A stretch of 21,003 bases of DNA from CAZHDB01 sp964531225 (GCA_964531225.1 CAZHDB010000028.1:1-21003); one strand, 5' to 3'; shown: positions 8,721-16,911, numbered from the stretch's first letter. Program-made: numbers and translations. The notes: generated from the letters alone by a model not told the origin.

Positions 8721-8730
8721 TTTAAATTAT
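8721..8730 (+). promoter_or_regulatory. TATA box for the surface protein gene
   Basis: TTTAAATTAT lies 43 to 34 bases before the ATG at 8764. A start site about 25 bases downstream would leave a short leader that includes the GGTGG ribosome binding site at 8752-8756. It belongs to the 224-base divergent region shared with the importer operon. Confidence 0.5.
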
Positions 8731-8763
8731 TCTTCATATAAGGTATCATTAGGTGGGTAAGTT

Positions 8764-10635
8764 ATGGGTAAATCTATACTACTTGTACTATTATTAGCTA
8801 TAGCTTTAGTCGCACCATTGGCTGTAATGCCAGTAATAGCTAATAATGATACTATAGTCGTTGGTGTAGATCTCGCTCATGGAGAGAGCGACAAATATTT
8901 GGACTATATAATTGGTAATATAACGTTTGTAGAATGGGTAAAGATCGAGAGTACTATTACAGAAGATGTACTATCTAATATTGATATACTTCTTGTTGGA
9001 CAACCTACACAAGCATTCTCTGCTGATGAAATAAATGCTATTATTGACTGGTTAGGCACAGGGAATAAAGCTATTTGGGTCGCATCGGACAGCGACTATG
9101 GCAATGGTCCTCAATATCAGGATGCTGCAAATAATTTACTTGAAGGTATTGGTTCAAAGCTTAGGATAGAGCTGGGCGCTGTTTATGATGACGTAAACAA
9201 TGCTGGAGCCTCCTATAGAGTTCTTGGGCAAATGGATCCTGATAACATTCCTGAATTATATACATTCCTATTGAAGATCGGTATTGAGAAGCCAATATTA
9301 TTCCACGGCCCATCATGTGTCATATGGGTTGATGATATTGGTACACCGCATGATCCATTAAATGAGACATTTGACGGCCTTGTCAGAATAGTGTGGACAT
9401 TCGAAACTGCCTATTATAGTGAGAATGAGGAACCTTGGGGGATACTGTATTACCCGGACTATGTTAATGTACAAAGGAGGTATCTCTTCGTTGGTGCTGA
9501 GTATTGGAATGATACAAATACAGTTATCGTAGCTAGTGGTGAGAGTCCATATGGTGACTATGAACCCGGATATTCGAGGGAATACTATGGAGTGCCCCTT
9601 GATGGTCCAAAGTATGTTAGGAACATGATTCTATGGCTAGCCTCTGTTGTCAGCCAAAGAATAGTTTCAACAACAGTGTTTGAAATGGATGATCCTGAGG
9701 GAGACGATAATGGTCCAGGTACATATACTTATCCAACAAGTAGTGATTTTGTAGAGGGAGCATTTGATCTATTGAAATTTGAGGTAGGTACAGCTGACGG
9801 TGTATTAGTATTTAAGACACAATTAAAGAATCTTGGCGACAATCCATGGAATGGACCTAATGGATTCTCTCTACAATTCGTACAAATCTATATATTGACG
9901 ACACGTGAAGATCTACCGGTTAACCATACAACAATTGGAGCAAATGTAGAGATCGAAGATGGATGGCACTTCGCTATAATGCTTACACCTGGATGGGATA
10001 CTGAACCGGTGCCTATTGGACAGAAAGCAGCAATATACTATGCTAATGGCAGCTATATCGTCCAAGACGGAGCCTTAGTAGTTTCTGCTGATCAAGAAAA
10101 TAATATCATATTAGCATTTATTGATACATCTGTTCTACCCGATGTAGAGAATATTGCTAATTGGAGATATGCTGTCCTTGTATTAGGATACGATGGATTC
10201 GGTCCATCAAAGGTTAGGGATGTAGTGCCAGGTGATTCAACAGATTGGAATTTTGGAGGCGGTGATGCTAATGCTATTCTGGCAGGAGTTGCTCCTAGAG
10301 TTATTGACTTGCTTGCTCCAACAGCTGATGAACAGTACGACATGTTAACAAGCTATACTACAGAACCAGCTGCATTTGCCAAAGTATCGCTATTCTCTAT
10401 TGCTGCACCACCTACATTTACTACAACAGTTACCGAGACCGTTACCGAAACAGTAACTGAGACTACGACTGAGACTGCTACAGAGACTACAACTGAGACA
10501 ACAACAGAGACTACGACAGTGCCAACAACTGTTACTGAGGAAGTGCCAGTTACTGATTGGACAATGACAATTGTAGTGGCTATAATATTGTTAATCATAG
10601 GATTCTTAGTAGGATGGTTTGCCAAAAGGACATAA
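8764..10635 (+). CDS. Exported, membrane-anchored surface protein with glucodextranase C-terminal-type domain
   Basis: A 623-residue protein with a signal peptide (about 1-26). Residues 30-300 resemble a class I glutamine-amidotransferase-like fold (ILLVGQPTQAFSADEINAII near 75-94, then AIWVASDSDYG) without a convincing catalytic triad. Residues about 304-545 match the glucodextranase C-terminal domain: FEMDDPEGDDNGPGTYTYP, FDLLKFEV and LGDNPWNGPNGFSLQ, a calcium- and sugar-associated beta domain found in archaeal amylopullulanases and S-layer-linked proteins. A Thr/Glu stalk (553-592) and a C-terminal helix (about 600-620) ending AKRT anchor it. No glycosidase catalytic domain is seen, so a binding or structural role is inferred, perhaps presenting glucan to the adjacent importer or to extracellular enzymes. 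The gene is divergent from the importer operon. GGTGG precedes the ATG by 7 bases. Confidence 0.8.
   Translation: MGKSILLVLLLAIALVAPLAVMPVIANNDTIVVGVDLAHGESDKYLDYIIGNITFVEWVKIESTITEDVLSNIDILLVGQPTQAFSADEINAIIDWLGTGNKAIWVASDSDYGNGPQYQDAANNLLEGIGSKLRIELGAVYDDVNNAGASYRVLGQMDPDNIPELYTFLLKIGIEKPILFHGPSCVIWVDDIGTPHDPLNETFDGLVRIVWTFETAYYSENEEPWGILYYPDYVNVQRRYLFVGAEYWNDTNTVIVASGESPYGDYEPGYSREYYGVPLDGPKYVRNMILWLASVVSQRIVSTTVFEMDDPEGDDNGPGTYTYPTSSDFVEGAFDLLKFEVGTADGVLVFKTQLKNLGDNPWNGPNGFSLQFVQIYILTTREDLPVNHTTIGANVEIEDGWHFAIMLTPGWDTEPVPIGQKAAIYYANGSYIVQDGALVVSADQENNIILAFIDTSVLPDVENIANWRYAVLVLGYDGFGPSKVRDVVPGDSTDWNFGGGDANAILAGVAPRVIDLLAPTADEQYDMLTSYTTEPAAFAKVSLFSIAAPPTFTTTVTETVTETVTETTTETATETTTETTTETTTVPTTVTEEVPVTDWTMTIVVAIILLIIGFLVGWFAKRT
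10427..10530 (+). repeat. Low-complexity ACN-GAG-ACN coding repeat (Thr/Glu stalk)
   Basis: Tandem degenerate repeats of Thr-Val-Thr-Glu and Thr-Thr-Thr-Glu codons encode the extended stalk that lifts the ectodomain off the membrane. The same function is served by Thr/Ser/Pro repeats at about 3005-3140 and 6900-7000 in the other two anchored proteins. Such repeats may vary in length between strains by slippage. Confidence 0.7.
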
Positions 10636-10659
10636 ATCGGATTTTAATTACCCATTAAC

Positions 10660-10725
10660 TTTTTTATAAACCATAGATCATTATGATAATCCATAAATAT
10701 ATCTTCTCCACTACATTTCTATGGT
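10660..10725 (+). promoter_or_regulatory. Hexuloisomerase promoter region with inverted ACCATAGA motifs; T-tract of the preceding gene
   Basis: A run of six T (10660-10665) can end the preceding transcript and runs into TTTATAAA (10663-10670), a TATA-like box followed directly by ACCATAGATC (10670-10679). The inverse, TCTATGGT, occurs at 10718-10725. A second possible TATA is ATAAATATAT at 10693-10702, whose predicted start site would fall close to the GGTG ribosome binding site at 10723-10726. Which TATA box is used cannot be decided. The motif matches the repeats at the importer promoter. Confidence 0.4.
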
Positions 10726-10734
10726 GTTTAAGAT

Positions 10735-11343
10735 ATGGTTTCAGGACTTATTAGGGCAACTATGCTTGAAATAAGTGAATTTATACGTAAATCTATTGAT
10801 CTAATTGATGATAATCAGGCGAACAAAATGGTTGAAGAATTAGTTGATGCTTATGAGCGTAGGGCACGTCTATTAATAATGGGTGCAGGGAGAACAGGTC
10901 TTGTTGGTAAAGCATTTGCTATGAGGCTTCTCCATCTAGGTTACCAAGTAGCTGTTCTAGGAGAAACCATTATACCTAGGATAAGGGAAAACGATCTAGT
11001 AATAGCATTATCTGGTTCAGGCAGAACAAGGCTTATAGTAACAGCTGCTGAAGCAGCTAAGCATGTAGGTGCTAGAATCGTAGCTGTTACTAGTTATCCA
11101 GACAGTCCTTTAGCTAAATTAGCTGACACAATAGTTGTTGTGCCTGGTAGAACGAAAATAGCATGTGAAGAAGATTATTTCGCTAGACAGATCCTCGGAA
11201 TCCATGAACCATTAGCTCCATTGGGTACATTATTCGAAGATACATTACTTGTATTTCTTGATGGAATATCTGTTGAACTCATGAGAAGACTAGGTAAAAC
11301 TGAAGAAGATCTAAGAAATGTCCATGCCAACATAGAACTATAG
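10735..11343 (+). CDS. hxlB: 6-phospho-3-hexuloisomerase (SIS domain)
   Basis: A 202-residue single-domain SIS protein. It matches archaeal 6-phospho-3-hexuloisomerase (the MJ1247 type), which interconverts 3-hexulose 6-phosphate and fructose 6-phosphate in the ribulose monophosphate pathway. Many archaea use that pathway in reverse to make ribose 5-phosphate precursors in place of the pentose phosphate pathway. Visible landmarks: IMGAGRTGLVGKAFAMRLLHLG (48-69 region), the phosphosugar loop SGSGRT (93-98), GTLFEDT with its likely catalytic Glu (164-170), and the C-terminal His in NVHANIEL. The partner hexulose-phosphate synthase is not in the window. The ATG at 10735 has GGTG 8 bases upstream. 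The protein is cytoplasmic and the assignment is firm at family level. Confidence 0.9.
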   Translation: MVSGLIRATMLEISEFIRKSIDLIDDNQANKMVEELVDAYERRARLLIMGAGRTGLVGKAFAMRLLHLGYQVAVLGETIIPRIRENDLVIALSGSGRTRLIVTAAEAAKHVGARIVAVTSYPDSPLAKLADTIVVVPGRTKIACEEDYFARQILGIHEPLAPLGTLFEDTLLVFLDGISVELMRRLGKTEEDLRNVHANIEL

Positions 11344-11610
11344 CTGTGTTTTACTATATTATTTCATTAATAACATTGATTATTAATTTATTGAATTATT
11401 CTAGTATTTATTTTGATAAGCTATTCCACTCATCTTCATCGATCAGGAACTTCTCTATAAATTAATATAGAGTATTTAAGAATTATATAAATCTTATGAA
11501 TATCAATGATTTACTATCTTTAAAGAAATTATTGTAAATTAAAATAAGAATACATCTTACAAGGGATTATTTATTAACTTCAATAAAGTAATAAAATGTA
11601 GGTGTGGATT
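11344..11610. other. AT-rich intergenic stretch, no gene seen
   Basis: This 267-base gap has only very short frames. A minus-strand run reading KFLIDEDEWNSLSK ends near 11412 but is closed upstream by a stop after about 17 codons and has no start. TATA-like sequences occur at 11479-11491 and 11566-11577, the latter about 35-45 bases before the next start codon. Confidence 0.5.
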
Positions 11611-12468
11611 ATGGTAGATGTTATTCATCAATTCCAGCAGGATTTGATTAGCGTTTTGAATGAAATTATTAGTAGATTACCGAACATTATAGGTGCTATT
11701 ATAGTTGTGCTTATAGGTTATGTTGCAGGCGAATTCATAGGTAGTGCAGTCAATAAGATTATCCAAAAATTTGTAGAAAAACCACTTGATAGGACAGATG
11801 TTGGTAAAACTATTAGAGAACTAGGACTTGATCTATCTGATCTCATTGGAGGCTTAACTAAAGCATTTATCATTTCTATATCCATTGTTGCAGCGGTTGA
11901 CTTATTAGCTATACCAGGTGAAGCTGGTACTATTATCACCAGAGTAGCTAATTATTTACCCTACCTTATTGGAGGTATAACGGTCTTAACAATAGGTGTG
12001 ATATTGGCTTTGGGACTTGCTAAGTACATTGGCAGCTTCCTAAGGAAAGCATTTCCAGAAGGTTATGCGTCTCTGGCGGTTCTCATTGAAAACTTTATAT
12101 TGCTTGGACTAATTGCAGTTGTAGTAACTATTTCACTTGAACTATTAGATCTACAGAGTACTCTCATATATCCGCTCATAGTAGGAGCTTTAGTTATTGC
12201 TATAGGCGTATTTATTGCGGATTCAGCCTTGAAAATAATTATTAATCAACATCCTGAGTTTAAAGAATTGGCTCCATTTCTGCAGTTCTTAATTATTCTT
12301 ATCTTCTTAATGATCGGTGTTAGTGCAGTATTCAGTGAGTTCCCATCAACAATACAGGTCATAAATAATCTTGCATTAGGATTAGCAATAGCTTTCGCGA
12401 TAGTCTTAATACCTATAGCATTCTATCTAGCTAAGAAGGCATTGATGATCGCAAAGAAAGGTAGTTAA
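11611..12468 (+). CDS. Multi-helix membrane protein, MscS-associated TM-helix repeat type
   Basis: A 285-residue membrane protein with about six or seven hydrophobic segments. The first (NIIGAIIVVLIGYVAGEFIG) and the repeat near 110-135 (YLPYLIGGITVLTIGVILAL) have the Gly- and Ile-rich pattern of the conserved TM-helix module found in mechanosensitive-channel relatives (PF05552-like). The MscS beta domain is absent, so it is not a standard small-conductance channel. A role in membrane tension response or permeability is inference. ATG 11611 is preferred because AGGTG (11600-11604) lies 6 bases upstream; the GTG three codons earlier would overlap that site. It is followed by the radical SAM gene after 41 bases on the same strand, perhaps cotranscribed. 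Confidence 0.7.
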   Translation: MVDVIHQFQQDLISVLNEIISRLPNIIGAIIVVLIGYVAGEFIGSAVNKIIQKFVEKPLDRTDVGKTIRELGLDLSDLIGGLTKAFIISISIVAAVDLLAIPGEAGTIITRVANYLPYLIGGITVLTIGVILALGLAKYIGSFLRKAFPEGYASLAVLIENFILLGLIAVVVTISLELLDLQSTLIYPLIVGALVIAIGVFIADSALKIIINQHPEFKELAPFLQFLIILIFLMIGVSAVFSEFPSTIQVINNLALGLAIAFAIVLIPIAFYLAKKALMIAKKGS

Positions 12469-12509
12469 ATAGCTAAATAACATATAAATTCCTTCAAGTA
12501 GGGTAGAGT

Positions 12510-14060
12510 ATGATTAGAAGAGTAGTAATAATCGATGGATATACTGATGAACCAGCTGGTTTAGGTGTACCTCCATACATTAATACTTATCCAAGACTTG
12601 TAGCTGGTAGTATATGGTTTGCTGATAAAAGCATCGATGTCAAATACTTTACAATCGACATGATTAGACAAAATATAGAGAAATTCATGAAGATAGCAAA
12701 AACATGCGATGTAATTGTAGTTATAGCAGGCGCTGAGGTTCCAGGAAGGTATCTCGGCGGTAAGCCGATAACTATAGGTGAACTTGAAAGACTAATGATG
12801 CTATTAGATGAAAAAATAAGAATACTTATAGGACCTGCTGCACGGTTTGGAATGGGTCTTGGAGGAGGCACTATAGCCTTCTCGATTAGAAGGCTTAAGA
12901 GACTATTTGAATACATAGTACCAGGAGATCCCGAATTCTTCTTTTATGAAGCCATAAAGTACGGATGGGAAAAGGCTCCTATTATAAAAGTTCGTCAAAA
13001 CTATGATCTTGCTGATAAGTCATTTTATTATGGTGCTAAGATTATTAAACAGCATCCAAATTATGGATGGAATCTTATTGTAGAAATTGAGACGTTTCGT
13101 GGCTGCCCAAGGTATATAACTGGTGGATGTAGCTTCTGTATTGAGCCGAGAACAGGCATGGTTGTCTATAGGAGTATCGAGGGTATTTTAAAGGAGATTG
13201 AGGCACTAGATCGCTTTGGTGCAAAGCATTATCGTATTGGTAAGCAACCCGACATCCTTGCTTATATGGCTTATGATACAGGGAAGATAGAGTTTCCTAA
13301 GCCTAATGTTAATGCATTGAGGAGATTATTTCATGGAATAAGATCTATTGCAATCAACTTGAAGATTCTTCACATAGATAATGTTAATCCAGGAACAATA
13401 GCACATAATAAAGATGAAGCATTAGAAGCCTTAAAGATAATAATAAAGTATCATACGTCTGGCGATGTAGCAGCCATAGGCATTGAATCTTTCGATTCAA
13501 AGGTTATAAAGTATAATAATCTAAAGGTTTACCCGGATGAAGCTTTAGAGGCTATTAGAATAATAAATAGAGTTGGTTCTAAAAGAGGATGGAATGGGTT
13601 ACCAGAACTACTTCCGGGGATAAATCTACTGTATGGCTTGCCAGGCGAGTCAAGGGATACATATCGTATAAATCTTGAGTACTTATATAAGATACTTAAT
13701 GAAGGCTTATTGATCAGAAGGATAAATGTTCGTAAGGTTACTGTTTTAGAGAACACACCATTATGGTTGAGAAAAGACGAAGTTGAACATTTATTAAAGA
13801 AGCATCATAGTCTTTACGAGATATATCGTAGAAGAATTATGGATGAAATAGACAGGAAGATGTTGAGAAAAATATTACCTCAAAACACTATCGTAAGGTA
13901 CCTATATACGGAGAAGTATATTGGCAGGTATACCATAGCAAGACAGCCCGCAAGTTATCCTATTGTCTTCTATATCGAAGGTCATTATCCGCTTAGAAAA
14001 GTTATAGATTTACGTGTCATAGGATATAAGGCTAAGAGTGTTTATGGAGAGATATTCTGA
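12510..14060 (+). CDS. Uncharacterised radical SAM protein (COG1031-like)
   Basis: A 516-residue protein. Residues 1-165 look like a cobalamin-binding-type Rossmann region (VVIIDGYTDEPAGLG, CDVIVVIAGAEVPGRYLGG), and the radical SAM core follows. The cluster-binding cysteines are in RGCPRYITGGCSFC: C199, C207 and C210, a C-x7-C-x2-C spacing rather than the usual C-x3-C-x2-C. Downstream are core-like segments IGIESFDSKVIKYNN and LLPGINLLYGLPGES. The last 60 residues look like a small beta domain (VIDLRVIGYKAKSVYGEIF). It resembles archaeal radical SAM proteins of COG1031, whose reaction is not known to me. Electron supply from reduced ferredoxin would fit the nearby oxidoreductase operon but is only context. 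It converges on korC. Confidence 0.75.
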   Translation: MIRRVVIIDGYTDEPAGLGVPPYINTYPRLVAGSIWFADKSIDVKYFTIDMIRQNIEKFMKIAKTCDVIVVIAGAEVPGRYLGGKPITIGELERLMMLLDEKIRILIGPAARFGMGLGGGTIAFSIRRLKRLFEYIVPGDPEFFFYEAIKYGWEKAPIIKVRQNYDLADKSFYYGAKIIKQHPNYGWNLIVEIETFRGCPRYITGGCSFCIEPRTGMVVYRSIEGILKEIEALDRFGAKHYRIGKQPDILAYMAYDTGKIEFPKPNVNALRRLFHGIRSIAINLKILHIDNVNPGTIAHNKDEALEALKIIIKYHTSGDVAAIGIESFDSKVIKYNNLKVYPDEALEAIRIINRVGSKRGWNGLPELLPGINLLYGLPGESRDTYRINLEYLYKILNEGLLIRRINVRKVTVLENTPLWLRKDEVEHLLKKHHSLYEIYRRRIMDEIDRKMLRKILPQNTIVRYLYTEKYIGRYTIARQPASYPIVFYIEGHYPLRKVIDLRVIGYKAKSVYGEIF

Positions 14061-14063
14061 GAA

Positions 14064-14102
14064 AACTGAAAACAGTTATAAATAGTTTGAAAAAAACTAT
14101 TT
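14064..14102. terminator. Two tandem hairpins between convergent genes (candidate bidirectional terminator)
   Basis: Within the gap between the radical SAM gene and korC are two inverted repeats: AACTG/CAGTT (14064-14068 and 14073-14077) and AAATAGTTT/AAACTATTT (14080-14088 and 14094-14102) with loop GAAAA. The second overlaps the korC stop codon and offers short T-runs on both strands. Archaeal termination relies mostly on T-tracts, so the hairpins may instead protect transcript ends. Confidence 0.45.
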
Positions 14103-14645
14103 TGTTTCTTTAACAGTGTTATATCCTGTCATAAAGGATCTAATATTTGGCTCAATTAATTCCATTCTTCTAACACTGGTTTTAATAGACTCCTTTACAT
14201 GTACAGGCTCTACAATTCTTGTTAAGCCAACTAATGCTCCAAGTAATACCATATTAGCTGTTCTCTCATTTCCGGATGCTTCTTTAGCAATTGTTCTTGC
14301 AGGTACCTTATATATTCTATATTCTTCTTCAGAGACCATAGGACCTCTTATTAAATCTGAGTCAACGATTAATATACCTCCTTTCTTCAACCATCTTATC
14401 TCACTTTTCAGCATTTCAAGAGTTGTAGCAACTAAAGCATCGGCTTCAGATACTAGTGGATAAGCAACTGGTTCATCAGATACTACAACATACGCTTTAG
14501 ACCATCCGCCACGTTGTGCAGGGCTATAAGATGTTGTCATAACTGCGTCTTTTCCAGCTAATATGGCTGCATAACCGAGTACACGGCCCATAAATATAAT
14601 TCCGTGTCCACCGAGACCTGCAATTATAAACTCATATCTAGACAT
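14097..14645 (-). CDS. korC: 2-oxoacid:ferredoxin oxidoreductase, gamma subunit
   Basis: A 182-residue subunit of a CoA-dependent 2-oxoacid:ferredoxin oxidoreductase. The glycine-rich GLGGHGIIFMGRVLG (10-24) and TSYSPAQRGGWSKAYVVVSDEPVAYP (43-68 region) are the standard landmarks of the gamma domain, thought to take part in CoA binding and subunit contact. It is the last gene of a delta-alpha-beta-gamma operon, 3 bases after the beta stop codon. GGAGGTGA lies shortly before the ATG, inside the end of the beta gene. The assignment to 2-oxoglutarate rather than pyruvate or branched-chain oxoacids rests on the operon order and on the alpha subunit. Confidence 0.88.
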   Translation of the reverse strand: MSRYEFIIAGLGGHGIIFMGRVLGYAAILAGKDAVMTTSYSPAQRGGWSKAYVVVSDEPVAYPLVSEADALVATTLEMLKSEIRWLKKGGILIVDSDLIRGPMVSEEEYRIYKVPARTIAKEASGNERTANMVLLGALVGLTRIVEPVHVKESIKTSVRRMELIEPNIRSFMTGYNTVKETK

Positions 14646-14648
14646 GAA

Positions 14649-15494
14649 TTATTCACCTCCTATCCTCTTTTTTAACTCAAGGTATTTTTCTTCAAAACTT
14701 GGTATATCTGTTCTATGCAAGAATTCACCTATAATTATTGGTTTACCCAATTCTATTCTTAGATCTTCGAATTTAACATCGCGTTTGACGATAGATTTTG
14801 TCCTGAAATACCTAATTAGCTCTAACATATCAATATTATTTCTATAACTAAAGACTGTACATGGATTTAATACCTCAATTACTGAGAAGCCTTTAGTCTT
14901 AAATGCCTTCAATATAGAATTTAGAAGCTGTATATCATGGAATACAGTCCATCTTGCAATATATGATGCACCAGCAGCATATGCTAGATACGGTATATTA
15001 AATGGCTCTTCTATATGGCCATAGGGAGAAGTCATAGTTCTCGATCCACTAGGTGTTGTTGGACTGGACTGTCCGCCTGTCATTCCATAAATATAGTTAT
15101 TTACAACAATAACTGTTATGTCATGGTTTCTACGTGCTGCATGTATGAAATGATTGCCGCCGATACTAGCTAGATCTCCGTCTCCACTAATCACGGTAAC
15201 AGTTAACCATGGCTTAGCCATCTTAATACCTACGGCAAAGGGTATTGCACGGCCATGAGTAACATGATAGCTATCTACACGTACATAACCAGCCATTCTA
15301 CCAGTACATCCAATACCAGATACAATAACGTGTTTCTCTGGAGGAATACCGGATTTAGTAATAGCTTTAGTGTATAACTTCAACAATATACCTAGTCCAC
15401 ATGCTGGACACCATATAGTGGGCAATCTCTCAATACGGATTAATGGCTCTATATCCTTATATCCAGGTGGGAGAGCCTTTACCACTTCTATCAC
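14649..15494 (-). CDS. korB: 2-oxoacid:ferredoxin oxidoreductase, beta subunit (thiamine diphosphate-binding)
   Basis: A 281-residue catalytic subunit. WCPACGLG (28-35) gives two of the [4Fe-4S]-ligating cysteines found in this family, with a further Cys at 63 (GCTGR) and another near 210 (NPCTV). The thiamine diphosphate and magnesium site is GDGDLASIGGNH (104-115) followed by VNNYIYGMTGGQ (131-142). It oxidatively decarboxylates a 2-oxoacid to the acyl-CoA and passes electrons through iron-sulfur clusters to ferredoxin in the cytoplasm. Its start overlaps the alpha stop by 4 bases (ATGA-type), indicating translational coupling. Sequence style (short beta with GHxxEPFN region) fits the KorB class; other 2-oxoacids are possible. 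Confidence 0.9.
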   Translation of the reverse strand: MIEVVKALPPGYKDIEPLIRIERLPTIWCPACGLGILLKLYTKAITKSGIPPEKHVIVSGIGCTGRMAGYVRVDSYHVTHGRAIPFAVGIKMAKPWLTVTVISGDGDLASIGGNHFIHAARRNHDITVIVVNNYIYGMTGGQSSPTTPSGSRTMTSPYGHIEEPFNIPYLAYAAGASYIARWTVFHDIQLLNSILKAFKTKGFSVIEVLNPCTVFSYRNNIDMLELIRYFRTKSIVKRDVKFEDLRIELGKPIIIGEFLHRTDIPSFEEKYLELKKRIGGE

Positions 15495-16648
15495 CTACAT
15501 AAGCTCTTAATCGTAGAAAGAATTCTTTGAGGCTCAGGGAGATAACCCGGTGCACTAGGCACATGGAGAACTTCAGCATTTCTTACATATTCTTTTACAA
15601 TACGGTATACTTGTCCCATATTAACCTCGATTACAATAAACTTCTTAATGGTGTTGTTATAATCAAGTTCTTGTATTCTCCATCCTGGAAAAGGCCAAGC
15701 AGTTAATAGTCTAAATAATCCTACCTTATATCCTTCATCTCTAGCTCTCTTGATAGCGTATTTCACTGGTCCAGAGACACTACCATATGCTACAATTACA
15801 TACTCTGCATCTTCTAGCCAATATTCTTCCCATTTAGCTATCTTTTTGGAATTTTCCCTAATTTTACGCACGAGTCTAGTAACAAGTTTCCAACTCGCTT
15901 CTTGAGATAAATTCGGATATCCACGATCATCATGCATTAAGCCCGTCATATGTATTCTATAACCATCTCCAGCGGCAGCAAAAGATGGTATCAATTCATT
16001 TGAATCATACGGTAAATATTCCATATATTTTTCAGGAGGTATACTTGGTTTTCTTCTCTCAACAAGCTTTATCTCTGAATAGTCAGGCACTCTTATCTTG
16101 CCATACATTTGTCCAATTATCTTATCGGCTAAAACAATAACTGGTACACGGTACTCCTCTGCAGTATTAAATGCTTCAATAGTCATATCAAATAATTCCT
16201 GAGGTGAAGACGGTAGGTAAGCAACTATTTCATAGTCTCCATGACTTCCCCACTTAGCCTGCATAATATCTCCTTGACCCATAAGCGTAGGTATACCTGT
16301 TGACGGGCCTGCTCGTTGTATATCAACAATAACAACTGGTAATTCAAGCATAGCCGCTAAACCAATACTCTCTTGCATAAGAGATAATCCAGGACCACTA
16401 GTTGCTGTCATAGACTTTAATCCTGCAGCAGATCCTCCTAAAGCCATCATTATAGAGGCTATCTCATCCTCTCCTTGGATAAAAACTCCTCCTACTTCCG
16501 GCATTCTACGAGCCATATGATGCATTAGCTCACTTGATGGCGTTATTGGATAGCCGGCATAGAATCGGCATCCTGCAAGTAATGCTGCCTCCGCACATGC
16601 TATGTTTCCTTCGAGAAAATAAGTACCTGGTTTTAAGAGTTTACTCAT
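15491..16648 (-). CDS. korA: 2-oxoglutarate-type ferredoxin oxidoreductase, alpha subunit
   Basis: A 385-residue alpha subunit that pairs with the beta subunit to form the active site. YPITPSSE (33-40) is the conserved motif that contacts substrate and thiamine diphosphate; the SSE form is common in 2-oxoglutarate enzymes. FIQGEDEIASIMMALGGSAAG (56-76 region) and SGPGLSLMQESIGLA (84-98 region) are further signatures. The C-terminal third carries domain II (EYVIVAYGSVSGPVKYA and FIVIEVNMGQ). The ATG overlaps the delta subunit stop by 4 bases. The product probably supplies succinyl-CoA and reduced ferredoxin from 2-oxoglutarate, in amino acid oxidation or the carbon cycle. Substrate choice is inference from motif and subunit order. 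Confidence 0.9.
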   Translation of the reverse strand: MSKLLKPGTYFLEGNIACAEAALLAGCRFYAGYPITPSSELMHHMARRMPEVGGVFIQGEDEIASIMMALGGSAAGLKSMTATSGPGLSLMQESIGLAAMLELPVVIVDIQRAGPSTGIPTLMGQGDIMQAKWGSHGDYEIVAYLPSSPQELFDMTIEAFNTAEEYRVPVIVLADKIIGQMYGKIRVPDYSEIKLVERRKPSIPPEKYMEYLPYDSNELIPSFAAAGDGYRIHMTGLMHDDRGYPNLSQEASWKLVTRLVRKIRENSKKIAKWEEYWLEDAEYVIVAYGSVSGPVKYAIKRARDEGYKVGLFRLLTAWPFPGWRIQELDYNNTIKKFIVIEVNMGQVYRIVKEYVRNAEVLHVPSAPGYLPEPQRILSTIKSLCR

Positions 16649-16887
16649 TCTTTCTTCACCTCGACATAAACTGCTAAGTCAGGACAATATCTTTCACATA
16701 ACCGGCATCCAATACATTTATCTTCCATTCCATCCTTAATCCTTGGATAATGATAGCCTTTCTCATTAAATTCTGGAGAAAATTCCAGCATCTTTACTGG
16801 ACATACATCTATACATATTCCGCATCCCTTACAGAGTTCTGGATAAAATATGGGTCTATATTTGGGCTTAGTCTTTAGAACACTCAA
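16645..16887 (-). CDS. korD: 2-oxoacid:ferredoxin oxidoreductase, delta subunit (2[4Fe-4S] ferredoxin-like)
   Basis: A small ferredoxin-like subunit of 80 residues from a TTG at 16887. Two complete cluster motifs are present: C19-x2-C22-x2-C25-x3-C29-P and C58-x2-C61-x2-C64-x3-C68-P. These carry electrons from the catalytic beta subunit to soluble ferredoxin. The open frame extends to a GTG at 16911 (88 residues), with an ATG at 16899, but only the TTG has a GGTG ribosome binding site (16897-16894) at a 6-base spacing, the pattern seen at other genes here. The first gene of the operon, it overlaps korA by 4 bases. The 160 to 185 bases upstream are a divergent promoter region shared with the aldo/keto reductase gene. 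Confidence 0.88.
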   Translation of the reverse strand: MSVLKTKPKYRPIFYPELCKGCGICIDVCPVKMLEFSPEFNEKGYHYPRIKDGMEDKCIGCRLCERYCPDLAVYVEVKKE

Positions 16888-16911
16888 TGTTAGCACCATT
16901 ACAAGCCACAC

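Noticed and set aside
10353..10625. 90-codon minus-strand frame made of Val/Ser repeats
   Set aside because: It is the complement of the Thr/Glu stalk repeats of the surface protein and has no independent support.
11412..11461. Possible protein remnant KFLIDEDEWNSLSK on the minus strand
   Set aside because: It is closed by an upstream stop after about 17 codons, lacks a start codon and matches nothing I recognise.
11496..11537. 13-codon plus-strand frame starting ATGAATATC
   Set aside because: Too short, no ribosome binding site, and composition typical of AT-rich intergenic DNA.
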